The notes under the pieces are model-generated. The model searched no databases, was not told where the DNA came from, and was given only the letters and a program-made list of their open reading frames with translations. Below, piece after piece: positions 16,361-25,947 of a DNA stretch of 64,000 nucleotides (its first letter is position 1; every line of letters starts with the position of its first letter). This DNA is from Streptomyces sp. R21. Its GTDB lineage: Bacteria > Actinomycetota > Actinomycetes > Streptomycetales > Streptomycetaceae. The stretch lies in contig NZ_CP163435.1 in NCBI RefSeq assembly GCF_041051975.1, positions 6,179,001 through 6,243,000 on the forward strand. The letters are read 5' to 3'. The position numbers and the translations under genes were made by a program.

Positions 16361-17848
16361 TCAGCGTGCCCCGGGGCTGCCAGGCGCAGCCGTCGGCTCT
16401 GCCGGGCCCTCCGCGGCTGGCTCGCCCAGGGAGTCGAGGGCGGACTTGGCGACGGGGACGAACAGGGGTGAGAAGTAGGGGTTGATGCGAAGTGCCTCGG
16501 TGAGGTGGCGCCGCGCAGGCCCACCCCGATCGAGGTCCCGCTCGATCACCCCCCGGTGATACGCGTACAACGCACTCCGCACCCCACCCCCATGCTCCCT
16601 GTCCATCGCCTTGGCCGCGAACCCGAGCGCCTCCTCGTCCTCCCCGGCCCGATGCAGCGCCCACCCCAGCGCGTCCGCGACAGCGACCCCCGGCTGCCGC
16701 CGCCACTCGCCCCGCAGCAGCCGCACCGCGGTCGCCGGATCCCCGTGGTCGGCCTCGAACGTCCCGAGGACGAGGTCACCGTTCACGCCCCCGGCGGCCT
16801 CCTCCCGCACCCGCGCCCGCAGCAGGTCGTACTGCGCACGCGCGGCCCCGCCGAGCCCCAACGACTCGTACAGCTCGCCCAGTTCGAGGGCGTACCGCGG
16901 CTCGGGCTGCCGGTCGAGCGCGGCCCGATAGGCGCGCAGGGCCTCCGACGTACGGCCGAGCGCCGCCAGCGCGCGCCCCTGCCCGGCAAGGGCCCCGTGC
17001 TCGTCGGGATCGGTGCGCAGCGCGGCCTCGTAGTGCTGGAGCGACTCCTCGCGGTCGCCGCGCTCCCAGGCGAGCTGCCCGGCCTGCTCCAGACAGGCCG
17101 CCTGCTCGGCGGGCGTCCGGGCGAGCGCCGTCGCGTCGGTGAGCGCGGCGGCCGCGTCCTCGCGCCAGCCGCGGTCCCGGTACACGCCCGCGGCCCGCGC
17201 CAGCACCGTGGACCCGGAGTGCAGGTCGAGCAGCTTGTCGAGCGCCCGGCGGGTGGCCTTGTAGTCGCCGAGCCCGGTGTAGGAGTCGATCAGCAGCGAA
17301 TACGTCGTCCACCGCTTCGGCGCCGCCTGGGCCGCCGCCTCGGCCCACTTCCGCCCGGCCGCGAAGTCGCCCCGCGTGTTGGCGAGCGCGGCGAGCCCGT
17401 CGAGGGCCTCCACGTTCCCCTTCGGCCGCACCTTCAGCGAGGTCCGCAGCGCCTGCTCCGCCTTCGGGTAGTACGCGGGCACAGCCGTCCGCCGCGCCTG
17501 CTCCACGTACGCCGTACCGAGCACCGCCCACGACCGCTCGTCGCGCGGATGGGCCCGCAGATGGGTCTCACGGTCGCCGATGAGCGCCACCAGGTCGGGC
17601 AGCGCGGCGGGCACCCCGGCGCCCACGGCCGTCGCCGCACGGGCCTCGGGACCCGGCGCGGGCGGCGGCGCCTTCCGTTGCCCGGAGGGCGTCAGCACCA
17701 GCACACCGCCGAGGACGACGCACCCGGCGACCGCGCCGATCAGCGCACGCTTCATGAAGCGGCCAGGGCGCGGCGCCGAACGCCGCTCACCGATGTCCGC
17801 GCCGATGTCCGCGCCGGTCTCCCTGCGGATCTCCATACCGGTCTTCAT
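16361..17848 (-). CDS. Membrane-anchored TPR repeat protein
   Basis: A roughly 495-residue protein with one N-terminal membrane segment (ALIGAVAGCVVLGGVLVL, about residues 32-49) followed by a Pro/Ala linker and a long array of tetratricopeptide-like helices (for example WAVLGTAYVEQAR, AEQALRTSLKVRPKG, LQHYEAALRTDPDEHGALAG, ALRAYRAALDRQPE). The repeats face the outside if the segment is a signal anchor. Function unknown; TPRs mediate protein contacts. The ATG at 17848 is chosen; a GTG at 17857 adds three residues. It is divergent from the FAD oxidase gene. Confidence 0.8.
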   Translation of the reverse strand: MKTGMEIRRETGADIGADIGERRSAPRPGRFMKRALIGAVAGCVVLGGVLVLTPSGQRKAPPPAPGPEARAATAVGAGVPAALPDLVALIGDRETHLRAHPRDERSWAVLGTAYVEQARRTAVPAYYPKAEQALRTSLKVRPKGNVEALDGLAALANTRGDFAAGRKWAEAAAQAAPKRWTTYSLLIDSYTGLGDYKATRRALDKLLDLHSGSTVLARAAGVYRDRGWREDAAAALTDATALARTPAEQAACLEQAGQLAWERGDREESLQHYEAALRTDPDEHGALAGQGRALAALGRTSEALRAYRAALDRQPEPRYALELGELYESLGLGGAARAQYDLLRARVREEAAGGVNGDLVLGTFEADHGDPATAVRLLRGEWRRQPGVAVADALGWALHRAGEDEEALGFAAKAMDREHGGGVRSALYAYHRGVIERDLDRGGPARRHLTEALRINPYFSPLFVPVAKSALDSLGEPAAEGPAEPTAAPGSPGAR

Positions 17849-17946
17849 GGCGATCACTGTGCGTCAATACGAAGACCACATCCCGGCATGTGAAGGGTGC
17901 CGCAGACGGGGTTCACACCGATGGCCCCGGGTGCGACGCTGTGATC

Positions 17947-19347
17947 ATGAGCCGTATCGAAGCCCCGCGCGACGAGGTCACCGGAAACCTCGTCGACCGT
18001 CTGCTCGCGGACCTGCCGGCCGAGGCGGTCCTGACCGACCCGGACGTCACGGCCTCGTACGCCAACGACATGGCGAGTTTCTGCGAGGCGGGCGCCCCGG
18101 CCGTGGTGGTCCTGCCGCGCACCGTCGAGCAGGTCCAGCACGTCATGCGCGTCGCGACCGAGCTGCGCGTGCCCGTGGTCCCGCAGGGTGCCCGCACCGG
18201 CCTGTCCGGCGCCGCCAACGCCTCCGACGGCTGCATCGTGCTCTCGCTCACGAAAATGGACCGCATCCTGGAGATCAGCCAGGTCGACCGGATCGCCGTG
18301 GTCGAACCCGGCGTCATCAACGCCACGCTCTCCCGCGCGGTGGGCGAGGTAGGCCTCTGCTACCCGCCGGACCCGTCCAGCTGGGAGATGTGCACGATCG
18401 GCGGCAACATCGGTACGGCGTCGGGCGGCCTGTGCTGTGTGAAGTACGGCGTGACGGCCGAGTACGTCCTCGGTCTGGACGTCGTCCTCGCAGACGGGCG
18501 GCTGATGTCCACCGGGCGCCGTACGGCGAAGGGCGTCGCCGGATACGACCTGACCCGCCTCTTCGTCGGCTCCGAGGGCTCGCTCGGCATCGTCGTACGG
18601 GCGACTCTGGCGCTGAAGCCGCAGCCGCCCCAACAGCTCGTCCTGGCCGCCGAGTTCGGGTCGGCAGGTGCCGCGTGTGACGCCGTATGCCGGATCATGG
18701 AGGGCGGGCATGTGCCGTCCCTCCTCGAACTCATGGACCGTACGACGGTGAAGGCCGTCAACGACCTGGCGCACATGGGCCTGCCGGAGTCCACCGAGGC
18801 CCTCCTCCTCGCCGCCTTCGACACCCACGACCCGGCCGCCGACCTCGCCGCCGTCGGCGCGCTGTGCGAGGCCGCGGGCGCGACGCAGGTCGTCCCCGCC
18901 GAGGACGCCGCCGAGTCCGAACTCCTGCTCCAGGCGCGGCGGTTGTCGCTGACCGCCCTCGAAGCGGTCAAGGGCACGACGATGATCGACGACGTGTGCG
19001 TGCCCCGCTCCCGGCTCGGCGAGATGCTCGAAGGCATCGACCGCATCGCCGACAAGTACGCGCTCACCATCGGGGTCTGCGCCCACGCGGGCGACGGCAA
19101 CACCCACCCCACCGTCTGTTTCGACGCCGCCGCCGCCGACGAGTCCCGGCGCGCCCGCGAGTCCTTCGACGAGATCATGGCCCTCGGCCTGGAACTCGGC
19201 GGCACGATCACCGGCGAGCACGGCGTGGGCGTCCTGAAGAAGGAGTGGCTGGCGCGCGAGATCGGCCCGGTGGGCGTGGAGATGCAGCGCGCGATCAAGA
19301 CGGCGTTCGACCCACTGGGTCTGCTGAACCCGGGCAAGCTCTTCTGA
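17947..19347 (+). CDS. FAD-linked oxidase, GlcD/D-lactate dehydrogenase type
   Basis: A 466-residue flavoenzyme of the VAO/PCMH superfamily. The FAD-binding PCMH domain (about 40-220) contains VPVVPQGARTGLSGAANA and TIGGNIGTASGGL. The C-terminal FAD-linked oxidase domain (about 225-466) contains HAGDGNTHPTVC, with the His residues typical of 2-hydroxyacid oxidation, and ends FDPLGLLNPGKLF. It probably oxidises glycolate or a D-2-hydroxyacid. The partner subunits GlcE and GlcF are absent, so it is likely a single-subunit enzyme. Confidence 0.9.
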   Translation: MSRIEAPRDEVTGNLVDRLLADLPAEAVLTDPDVTASYANDMASFCEAGAPAVVVLPRTVEQVQHVMRVATELRVPVVPQGARTGLSGAANASDGCIVLSLTKMDRILEISQVDRIAVVEPGVINATLSRAVGEVGLCYPPDPSSWEMCTIGGNIGTASGGLCCVKYGVTAEYVLGLDVVLADGRLMSTGRRTAKGVAGYDLTRLFVGSEGSLGIVVRATLALKPQPPQQLVLAAEFGSAGAACDAVCRIMEGGHVPSLLELMDRTTVKAVNDLAHMGLPESTEALLLAAFDTHDPAADLAAVGALCEAAGATQVVPAEDAAESELLLQARRLSLTALEAVKGTTMIDDVCVPRSRLGEMLEGIDRIADKYALTIGVCAHAGDGNTHPTVCFDAAAADESRRARESFDEIMALGLELGGTITGEHGVGVLKKEWLAREIGPVGVEMQRAIKTAFDPLGLLNPGKLF

Positions 19348-19370
19348 CTCTCTGCGGCAGGCGGATGCGC

Positions 19371-19844
19371 TCACTCCCCGTCCGTCGACTCGTCGCTCGG
19401 CCAGGGGTCGCGCAGCCACAGGTCGTCGGCCGGGGTCGGCGCGAGCAGCTCGGCGAGGCCGTCGTCGATGCCGAGCTGCTCGGCCTCAGAGCCCGGGGGG
19501 ACCACCCGAAGCGTCCGCTCCAGCCAGGCGGACACCTGCGCCGCGGGTGCCTCCAGCAGGGCGTCCCCGTCCGGCGAACTCAGCGCCATCAGCACGACGC
19601 TCCGCCCCGCCACCTTCGTCGGCCACACCCGCACGTCCCCGTGCCCGCACGGCCGGAACACCCCCTCCACCAGCAGCTCGCGGGCGAACGTCCAGTTGAC
19701 GGGGTGATCGGACCCGATGTGAAAGGCGATGTGGACGGCGTACGGATCGTCGGACCGGTAACTGAGCCGCGCCGGGACCGGGATACTGCGCTCCGGCGAC
19801 AGGACGAGTTTGAGCTCGAGCTCGCGCTCCACCACTGTGTGCAT
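19371..19844 (-). CDS. ssgG: SsgA-like sporulation and cell-division protein, SsgG
   Basis: A 157-residue SsgA-like protein (family unique to sporulating actinomycetes). The core reads LVLSPERSIPVPARLSYRSD, then DPYAVHIAFH and WTFARELLVEG, the usual landmarks. SALPs recruit division and cell-wall machinery to sporulation septa, and SsgG is reported to help septum-site selection. The assignment to SsgG rests on its place next to the GlcD-type oxidase and RDD genes, which matches my memory of the S. coelicolor ssgG neighbourhood. An AGAGGAAA ribosome site lies upstream. The acidic C-terminus (DDLWLRDPWPSDESTDGE) is extended. Confidence 0.85.
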   Translation of the reverse strand: MHTVVERELELKLVLSPERSIPVPARLSYRSDDPYAVHIAFHIGSDHPVNWTFARELLVEGVFRPCGHGDVRVWPTKVAGRSVVLMALSSPDGDALLEAPAAQVSAWLERTLRVVPPGSEAEQLGIDDGLAELLAPTPADDLWLRDPWPSDESTDGE

Positions 19845-20015
19845 GACGTGCGTTTCCTCTCTCGTACGGGGCCTTGGAGCAGGCCCGTACGAGTGGAGAG
19901 CGCGTTGCCCCGGAACCATTACGCGGGTTCGGAGAATCTTTTTTCGCCTCCTTGGACATGGCGCCCGGGGCCCGGCAGCCACGACGAGCCAGAGAGGGCT
20001 CCGCTCTCCCCGCAG

Positions 20016-20082
20016 ACGCGGCGGAACCGTGCTCGAAAGGAGTGGGTGCGGCGGGAGGGGACTCGGTGTGTGCCGGGGTCTG
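20016..20082 (+). repeat. 67-bp perfect direct repeat, copy 1
   Basis: From ACGCGGCGGAACCG to GGGGTCTG the sequence is identical over all 67 positions to 20194-20260. It lies in the divergent space between ssgG and the DUF2510/RDD gene. Just after it, CCGGGGG-ATAA-CCCCCGG (20094-20111) forms a hairpin. Confidence 0.95.
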
Positions 20083-20193
20083 GCTGTGTCTTCCCGGGGG
20101 ATAACCCCCGGACCCCCAGCCGAAAGCGTGACGGGGCCCGCCCGTGGAGGTGACGGTTCCTGGCCCGCGGCCGAGGCGAATCCCGCCCGGGGA

Positions 20194-20260
20194 ACGCGGC
20201 GGAACCGTGCTCGAAAGGAGTGGGTGCGGCGGGAGGGGACTCGGTGTGTGCCGGGGTCTG
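20194..20260 (+). repeat. 67-bp perfect direct repeat, copy 2
   Basis: Identical to 20016-20082, offset by 178 bases. The flanking sequences are unrelated, so this is a defined unit rather than a larger tandem duplication. It ends 51 bases upstream of the RDD gene start. Confidence 0.95.
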
Positions 20261-20311
20261 ATAGATGTGGAGGCCGCAAAAAGACCCCCGAGCAGATACG
20301 GGACGACGGAC

Positions 20312-21820
20312 ATGAGCGCCCCAACCCCGGCCCCCGGTGACGACAGGCCCCGCGACGGGTATTACCCGGATCCCTCCATTCCTGGATATGTCCGGTACTG
20401 GAACGGCGCCGCCTGGGTGCCGGGCACCAGCCGCCCCGCGCCGTCGGACGGCGAACCGCTCGCGCCGCCGCCCGGCGTGCACCCCGCGCCCGCCGCCGCG
20501 GAGGAGACGGGCCCGCACTTCTTCGACGAGGACCCGCAGCCGTCGGTCGAAGCGCCCCGGTTGAGCCCGGCCGAGGCGCAGCACGGGAGCCGGCCCGAGC
20601 CCGCGACCGCGTGGGGCGCCGACCGCTCCCGGCAGTCCGGGTTCGGCGGCGAGCAGGACCGCCGGGTGTCGTGGGGCGCGCCGCAGGGCGTCGACCCGCG
20701 TGTCCCGAACGCGGCCCAGCCGTCCGAACCGGTCGTGCAGCCCGACGGCAGGTCCTCCCGCACGGACGGCACCGCGACGATCCCCCCGGCGGACTCGGCC
20801 CCCGGCGGCGGCACCGTGGTGTTCCGCCGTCCGACGGGCCCCGTACGCCCCACGGACGCCGACGGCGCGAACACCTCGCCCTCGGCCGGTCCGGCCGCTT
20901 CCGCCGGCACCCCTGGCCCCCGTAACCCCGTCCCTGCCGAGGGCACCATGCAGTTCCGTGCGCTCTCCCCGCGCGCGGGGAAGCAGGGCGGGGCGCAGGC
21001 GGGGAGCACGGCCCCGGCAGCCTCCGCCCCCGCGGCCGGCGGCTTCGGCGCGGGCCAGGCAGCCCAAGCCGCCGCAGCCTCAGCCCAGGCAGCCCAGTCA
21101 GCTCAAGCAGCCCAACCCGCCGCACAGGCCCCCGCCCCGACCCCCGCACCCACCCAGCCCCCGCCCTCCGTCCCCCAACAAGCCACCCCCATGACCTCCG
21201 GCGCCGGCGGCGGGCAGCCCTCCTGGGCGCAGCAGGTGCACCGGCTGGCCGGGGCGCCGGACGGTGAGGGGCAGCCGGTCGCGCCGTGGAAGCCGCCGGT
21301 CGACGACATCTTCACGGCGGCCGCCCGCAGGCAGTCGGAGGCGCGTCCGGCGGCGCTCGGCAAGCGGCTGGCCGCGCGGCTGGTGGACACCGTCGTGCTG
21401 GGCGCGGTCACCGCCGTGGCCGCCGTGCCGCTGGGCACCAAGGCGCTCGACCACGTCAACGAGAAGATCGACGCGGCGAAGCAGTCCGGTGAGACGGTCA
21501 CGGTGTGGCTGCTCGACGGCACGAGCGCGGGCTACCTCGGCGTCATCCTCGCCGTACTGCTCCTCGCCGGCGTCCTCTACGAGGCGCTGCCCACCGCCAA
21601 GTGGGGCCGCACGCTGGGCAAGAAGCTGTGCGGTATCGAGGTGCGGGACATCGAGGCCCACGAGCCGCCGTCCTTCGGCCTGGCCCTGCGCCGCTGGCTC
21701 GTCTACAGCATCCCGGGCGTCCTCGGCATCGGAGTCGTGGGCGTCCTGTGGTGCCTGTTCGACCGCCCGTGGCACCAGTGCTGGCACGACAAGGCCGCCC
21801 ACACGTTCGTAGCGGCGTAG
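20312..21820 (+). CDS. DUF2510- and RDD-domain membrane protein
   Basis: A 502-residue protein in three parts. Residues about 15-45 are a DUF2510 module (GYYPDPSIPGYVRYWNGAAW). A long disordered Pro/Ala/Gln linker (50-330) includes an AQAAQAAAASAQAAQSAQAA-type stretch. Residues 345-500 form an RDD domain with about three membrane segments (KRLAARLVDTVVLGAVTAVA, GYLGVILAVLLLAGVLYEAL, and the C-terminal pair). RDD proteins are membrane proteins of mostly unknown function, sometimes ion transporters. A second RDD gene follows in the same direction after 107 bases. Confidence 0.9.
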   Translation: MSAPTPAPGDDRPRDGYYPDPSIPGYVRYWNGAAWVPGTSRPAPSDGEPLAPPPGVHPAPAAAEETGPHFFDEDPQPSVEAPRLSPAEAQHGSRPEPATAWGADRSRQSGFGGEQDRRVSWGAPQGVDPRVPNAAQPSEPVVQPDGRSSRTDGTATIPPADSAPGGGTVVFRRPTGPVRPTDADGANTSPSAGPAASAGTPGPRNPVPAEGTMQFRALSPRAGKQGGAQAGSTAPAASAPAAGGFGAGQAAQAAAASAQAAQSAQAAQPAAQAPAPTPAPTQPPPSVPQQATPMTSGAGGGQPSWAQQVHRLAGAPDGEGQPVAPWKPPVDDIFTAAARRQSEARPAALGKRLAARLVDTVVLGAVTAVAAVPLGTKALDHVNEKIDAAKQSGETVTVWLLDGTSAGYLGVILAVLLLAGVLYEALPTAKWGRTLGKKLCGIEVRDIEAHEPPSFGLALRRWLVYSIPGVLGIGVVGVLWCLFDRPWHQCWHDKAAHTFVAA

Positions 21821-21927
21821 CGGCGTAGAGCGGTACGCGCCCGTAGCGCGTCGGACGTATCCCGCGCGGTCCCTCGGACGGCCGCTCGCCGGATGCGGAA
21901 CCGGGGGGTTCGCGGTCCACTCGGGCC

Positions 21928-22611
21928 ATGAGTACCGAACCGCCGCCCCCCGGCTCCGGTCAGAACCCGCCGGACGACGATCCGTTCAGGAAGCAACAGC
22001 CCCCGCCCGCCGAGGGCGGCGGATCCCCCTACGACGCGCCCCACGACACCCCGTACGGCAGCCAGCCCCCTCCGTACGGCGGCGGCACCGGCGATCCCTA
22101 CGGCGGAGGCGGCCCCTACGACAACGGCCCCTACGGCGGCGGCACCGCCGACCCGCTCGCCGGAATGCCCCCGCTCGCCGACAGCGGCAAGCGGGTCCTG
22201 GCGAGGATCATCGACATGATCATCGTCGGCATCGTGGTGTGGCTGCTGTCCTGGGCGTTCGGCTTCAGTCAGTACACGCTGGACACGGACAAGATGAAGT
22301 TCGCCGACTCGTTCGGCCGGGAGGTGGTCGGCGCCGTCCTCTACATCGCGTACGACACCCTCATGATCAGCAAGTCCGGACAGACCCTCGGCAAGCAGCT
22401 GCTCAACCTGCGCGTGGCCAACCTCGACAACGGCGCCACGCCCTCCGCGCAGACCTCGCTGCTGCGCGCGGCCGTGCTGTGGATCCCGTTCGCGTTCTGC
22501 TGCGCGTGCGTCTGGACCGCGATCGCGGGTGGCTGGAGCTTCTTCGACAAGCCCTACAAGCAGGGCCTGCACGACAAGGCGGCCAAGACGGTGGTGGTCA
22601 GCACCCGCTGA
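21928..22611 (+). CDS. RDD-family membrane protein
   Basis: A 227-residue protein. The first 75 residues are a disordered Pro/Gly/Tyr-rich region with repeated YGGG units. The RDD domain (about 85-225) starts KRVLARIIDMIIVGIVVWLL and continues with AYDTLMISKSGQTLGKQLLNLRV and WIPFAFCCACVWTAIAGGWSFF. It is smaller than the preceding RDD protein and lacks the DUF2510 module. The two may form a membrane complex. Confidence 0.9.
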   Translation: MSTEPPPPGSGQNPPDDDPFRKQQPPPAEGGGSPYDAPHDTPYGSQPPPYGGGTGDPYGGGGPYDNGPYGGGTADPLAGMPPLADSGKRVLARIIDMIIVGIVVWLLSWAFGFSQYTLDTDKMKFADSFGREVVGAVLYIAYDTLMISKSGQTLGKQLLNLRVANLDNGATPSAQTSLLRAAVLWIPFAFCCACVWTAIAGGWSFFDKPYKQGLHDKAAKTVVVSTR

Positions 22612-22650
22612 CCCGACAGGGGGCGCACTTCACATCGGCGGGTCCGTGCT

Positions 22651-23019
22651 TCACGGGCCCGCCGTCCCGCGTGCGGAAGAGGCGGACGCCGATACGGACA
22701 CCGGTACCGGCACCGGTTCGGGCGCGCCGGACATGGACGCGGACACGGACGCGGTCTCGCGCTGCGCCGGCACCCGATCCTGCGCGACAGCGGCCGTAGC
22801 GGCCGTGGATGCCGTGGTGCCGGCCGAAGTCCCGTTCGCGGGCGCCGACTTGGGCAGCGGAACCGTCATGGCGACGAGCAGCCCGAGAGCGAGCGCCGAG
22901 AGGGTGATCAGGACGATCCCCACGCTCGAAGTCGTCTGAGACAGCAGCAGCATGGCGAGCGTCGAGAAGATCACGGTGCAGGAACCGTAGGCGAGCTGTG
23001 CGGTGTTCGGACGCGGCAT
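22651..23019 (-). CDS. Small membrane protein of unknown function
   Basis: A 122-residue protein with two hydrophobic segments (about 8-27 and 32-53: GSCTVIFSTLAMLLLSQ and VGIVLITLSALALGLLVAM) and an Ala/Ser/Thr/Val-rich C-terminal tail that is probably disordered. A GAGGA ribosome site lies 10 bases upstream of the ATG. It converges with the RDD gene and is divergent from the M6 protease. No family recognised. Confidence 0.6.
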   Translation of the reverse strand: MPRPNTAQLAYGSCTVIFSTLAMLLLSQTTSSVGIVLITLSALALGLLVAMTVPLPKSAPANGTSAGTTASTAATAAVAQDRVPAQRETASVSASMSGAPEPVPVPVSVSASASSARGTAGP

Positions 23020-23468
23020 GGCAATCGTGTCCTCGGGTGGGGGTCTCCCCCCGGGTGCCTCTCGCGATGGGGGAGGTGCGGATAAGAATCGGGGGTGAGA
23101 AACGGTGTCGACCATGGCAATCCGCCGACATCCGGCGCTCCGCCAATCGACTCTATTCCGCTGCATGCCCGAGGGGAACAGCCGGTAAGCGTGACCTAAC
23201 CCACGGTGCCGGAGCACGGGGGGCGCACGGAGTCATGCAGTCCACGAAGTGGACGGGTGGGCGCGCCTGTTGAACGGCGCATCAACGCCGCCGTAACCGT
23301 CCGGATATCGAACAGTCGTCACTTCATAGTGCAGTTGGCGGGTTCAAGTCAAGATCTGTCTTTTCTTTGGTAACTCCGGTCGAATGTCGTCACTTGACAC
23401 GCGTATACGCGCGCGGACCCCATGACCAGGACCCTCTCCGCGCGGACGGACGCGGGGGAGGACATCAA
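23020..23468 (+). promoter_or_regulatory. Intergenic region with the probable M6 protease promoter
   Basis: No gene is seen in these 449 bases. TTGACA at 23394-23399 is directly followed by the perfect 12-bp palindrome CGCGTATACGCG (23400-23411), which would sit between -35 and -10. No clear -10 was found. The ribosome site GGGGGAGGA precedes the GTG at 23469. The region is AT-richer than its surroundings around 23320-23400. Confidence 0.45.
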
Positions 23469-25826
23469 GTGACCAGCAGATCATGGACGTTCAGAGCAGC
23501 CGCGGTGGGCGTTGCCCTCGCGGCGGCAACCGCCACGTTCTCGACGTTCGCCGTGGCGCAGGCCGACGACACCTCGTCGGCGGCGGCCACGGACCGGTAC
23601 GACCCGCAGCCGGCCAAGATGAAGGGCGACCACGACCTCGACGGCCCGCTCAGCAAGACCCAGGACGCTCAGCGTCAAGAGGCCCTGAACCAGGTCATAT
23701 CCGGCGACGCCAAGGTCAAGAACCGCAACGGCTCGCAGGTGGTTCAGCTCAAGAGCAAGAAGGGCCACGGCAAGTACGTAGAGCTGGGCCGCGAGAAGAC
23801 CGACAAGATCTTCACGATCCTGGTCGAGTTCGGCGACAAGGTCGACAGCCGCTACGGCGGCACCGCCGGCCCGCTCCACAACAAGATAGCCGCGCCGGAC
23901 CGTGCCAAGGACAACAGCACGGCCTGGCAGGCGGACTACAACCAGAAGCACTTCCAGGACCTGTACTTCGGCACCGGCAAGAAGACCGAGTCGCTCAAGA
24001 AGTACTACGAGAAGCAGTCCTCGGGCCGCTACTCGGTCGACGGCGAGGTCTCCGACTGGGTCAAGGTCTCCTACAACGAGGCCCGTTACGGCAACAACGC
24101 CTGCGGCTCGACCACCTGCCCCAGCGTGCAGAACCTGGTCGCCGACGGCGCCAACGCGTGGGTCGCCGACCAGCAGGCGGCCGGCCGGTCCGATGCCGCC
24201 ATCAAGGCGGACCTCGCCAAGTACGACCAGTGGGACCGTTACGACTACGACGGTGACGGCAACTTCAACGAGCCCGACGGCTACATCGACCACTTCCAGA
24301 TCGTGCACGCCGGCGAGGACGAGTCGGCGGGCGGCGGCGCCCAGGGCACGGACGCCATCTGGGCGCACCGCAGCTACGCGTTCGGCAGCAACGCGGGCCA
24401 GACCGGCCCGGCCGACAACAAGCTCGGCGGCGCCCAGCTCGGCTCCTCGGGCATCTGGATCGGCGACTACACCATGCAGCCGGAGAACGGCGGCCTCGGT
24501 GTCTACGCCCACGAGTACGGCCACGACCTGGGCCTGCCGGACGAGTACGACACCTCCGGCGGCGGCGAGAACTCCACCGGCTTCTGGACGCTGATGTCGG
24601 CCGGTTCCTGGCTCGGCACCGGCAAGAACGCCATCGGTGACCTGCCCGGCGACATGAACGCCTGGGACAAGCTGCAGCTCGGCTGGCTCAACTACGACAC
24701 GGCGAAGGCCGGCAAGCAGTCCACGCACAAGCTGGGCGTCGCCGAGTACAACACCTGGAACAAGCAGGCCCTGTTGGTCTCGCTGCCCGACAAGGCGGTC
24801 ACGGCCCAGGTCGTCACCCCGGCCCAGGGCGCCACGCAGTGGTGGAGCGGCAGCGGTGACAACCTCAAGAACACGCTGTCCCGTTCGGTCGACCTCACCG
24901 GCAAGTCGAAGGCCACGCTGACCCTCGACGGCTGGTGGGACATCGAGGAGAACTTCGACTACCTCTACACCGAGGTCTCCACCGACGGCGGCGCCAACTG
25001 GACCGCCGTGGACGGCACGGCCGACGGCGCCGCCATCCCGCGCGACGGCAGCGACAAGCCCGCGCTGACCGGCTCGGTCGACGCGTACAAGAAGCTGTCG
25101 TACTCGCTCGACGCCTACGCGGGCAAGAAGATCGACATCCGCTTCCGTTACGCCACCGACGGCGGCGTGGCGCAGAAGGGCTTCGCGGCCGACGAGATCG
25201 CCGTCACCGCGGACGGCTCCCCGGTGTTCTCCGACAACGCGGAGAGCGCGGACGCCGCCTGGACCGCCACCGGCTTCTCCCGCCTCGGCGCGTCCTTCAC
25301 CAAGGACTACGCGCAGTACTACATCGCCGAGAACCGCCAGTACACGTCGTACGACAAGACCCTCAAGGTCGGCCCGTACAACTTCGGCTTCTCCACCACC
25401 CGCCCGAAGTGGGTCGAGCACTACTCGTACCAGAACGGTCTGCTGATCTGGAAGTGGGACACCTCGCAGGCCGATGACAACACGAGCGCCCACCCGGGCA
25501 CCGGTCAGATCCTGCCGATCGACTCGCACCCGAAGGCCCTGAAGTGGGCCGACGGCACGACGCTGCGCAGCCGTATGCAGGCGTACGACTCGCCGTTCAG
25601 CCTGTACCGCACGGACGGCATCACGCTGCACAACGCGGACGTGGCGGTCAAGATCCCGTCGTCGAAGGGTGTGCCGGTCTTCAACGACCACACCAGCACC
25701 TACTACGACAAGGCCACCCCGACCGCCGGTGTCCAGGTCACTGACACCAACACCAAGATCAAGATCGTCAAGGAGGCCAAGGACGGCTCCACGATCTCGC
25801 TGAAGGTCGGCCCCGCGGTGAAGTAG
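23469..25826 (+). CDS. Secreted immune inhibitor A-type metalloprotease (peptidase M6)
   Basis: A 785-residue exported zinc protease. A Tat/Sec-like signal peptide (residues 1-31, cleavage around AVAQA-DD) precedes a propeptide-like region (about 32-110). The M6 catalytic domain carries the zinc motif HEYGHDLGLPDEYD (His348, Glu349, His352) followed by the met-turn region WTLMSAGSW. C-terminal beta-sandwich regions (about 490-640 and 680-785) resemble the InhA accessory domains. Homologues such as Bacillus InhA degrade host or environmental proteins; in Streptomyces the role is probably nutrient proteolysis. A strong terminator follows. Confidence 0.95.
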   Translation: MTSRSWTFRAAAVGVALAAATATFSTFAVAQADDTSSAAATDRYDPQPAKMKGDHDLDGPLSKTQDAQRQEALNQVISGDAKVKNRNGSQVVQLKSKKGHGKYVELGREKTDKIFTILVEFGDKVDSRYGGTAGPLHNKIAAPDRAKDNSTAWQADYNQKHFQDLYFGTGKKTESLKKYYEKQSSGRYSVDGEVSDWVKVSYNEARYGNNACGSTTCPSVQNLVADGANAWVADQQAAGRSDAAIKADLAKYDQWDRYDYDGDGNFNEPDGYIDHFQIVHAGEDESAGGGAQGTDAIWAHRSYAFGSNAGQTGPADNKLGGAQLGSSGIWIGDYTMQPENGGLGVYAHEYGHDLGLPDEYDTSGGGENSTGFWTLMSAGSWLGTGKNAIGDLPGDMNAWDKLQLGWLNYDTAKAGKQSTHKLGVAEYNTWNKQALLVSLPDKAVTAQVVTPAQGATQWWSGSGDNLKNTLSRSVDLTGKSKATLTLDGWWDIEENFDYLYTEVSTDGGANWTAVDGTADGAAIPRDGSDKPALTGSVDAYKKLSYSLDAYAGKKIDIRFRYATDGGVAQKGFAADEIAVTADGSPVFSDNAESADAAWTATGFSRLGASFTKDYAQYYIAENRQYTSYDKTLKVGPYNFGFSTTRPKWVEHYSYQNGLLIWKWDTSQADDNTSAHPGTGQILPIDSHPKALKWADGTTLRSRMQAYDSPFSLYRTDGITLHNADVAVKIPSSKGVPVFNDHTSTYYDKATPTAGVQVTDTNTKIKIVKEAKDGSTISLKVGPAVK

Positions 25827-25851
25827 TCCGCATTCCCGCAGGTCAGAAGAT

Positions 25852-25887
25852 GATCGGCCGCAACCCTCTGGCGGGTTGCGGCCGATC
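25852..25887 (+). terminator. Terminator of the M6 protease gene
   Basis: A perfect 15-bp stem (25852-25866 with 25873-25887) and 6-base loop, followed by GTGTTT. It starts 25 bases after the stop codon. Confidence 0.88.
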
Positions 25888-25947
25888 GTGTTTAGGTGCG
25901 TCCTGTGGATTTCTTATTGACACCGGTGCACACGGGGGTGTGACTGC

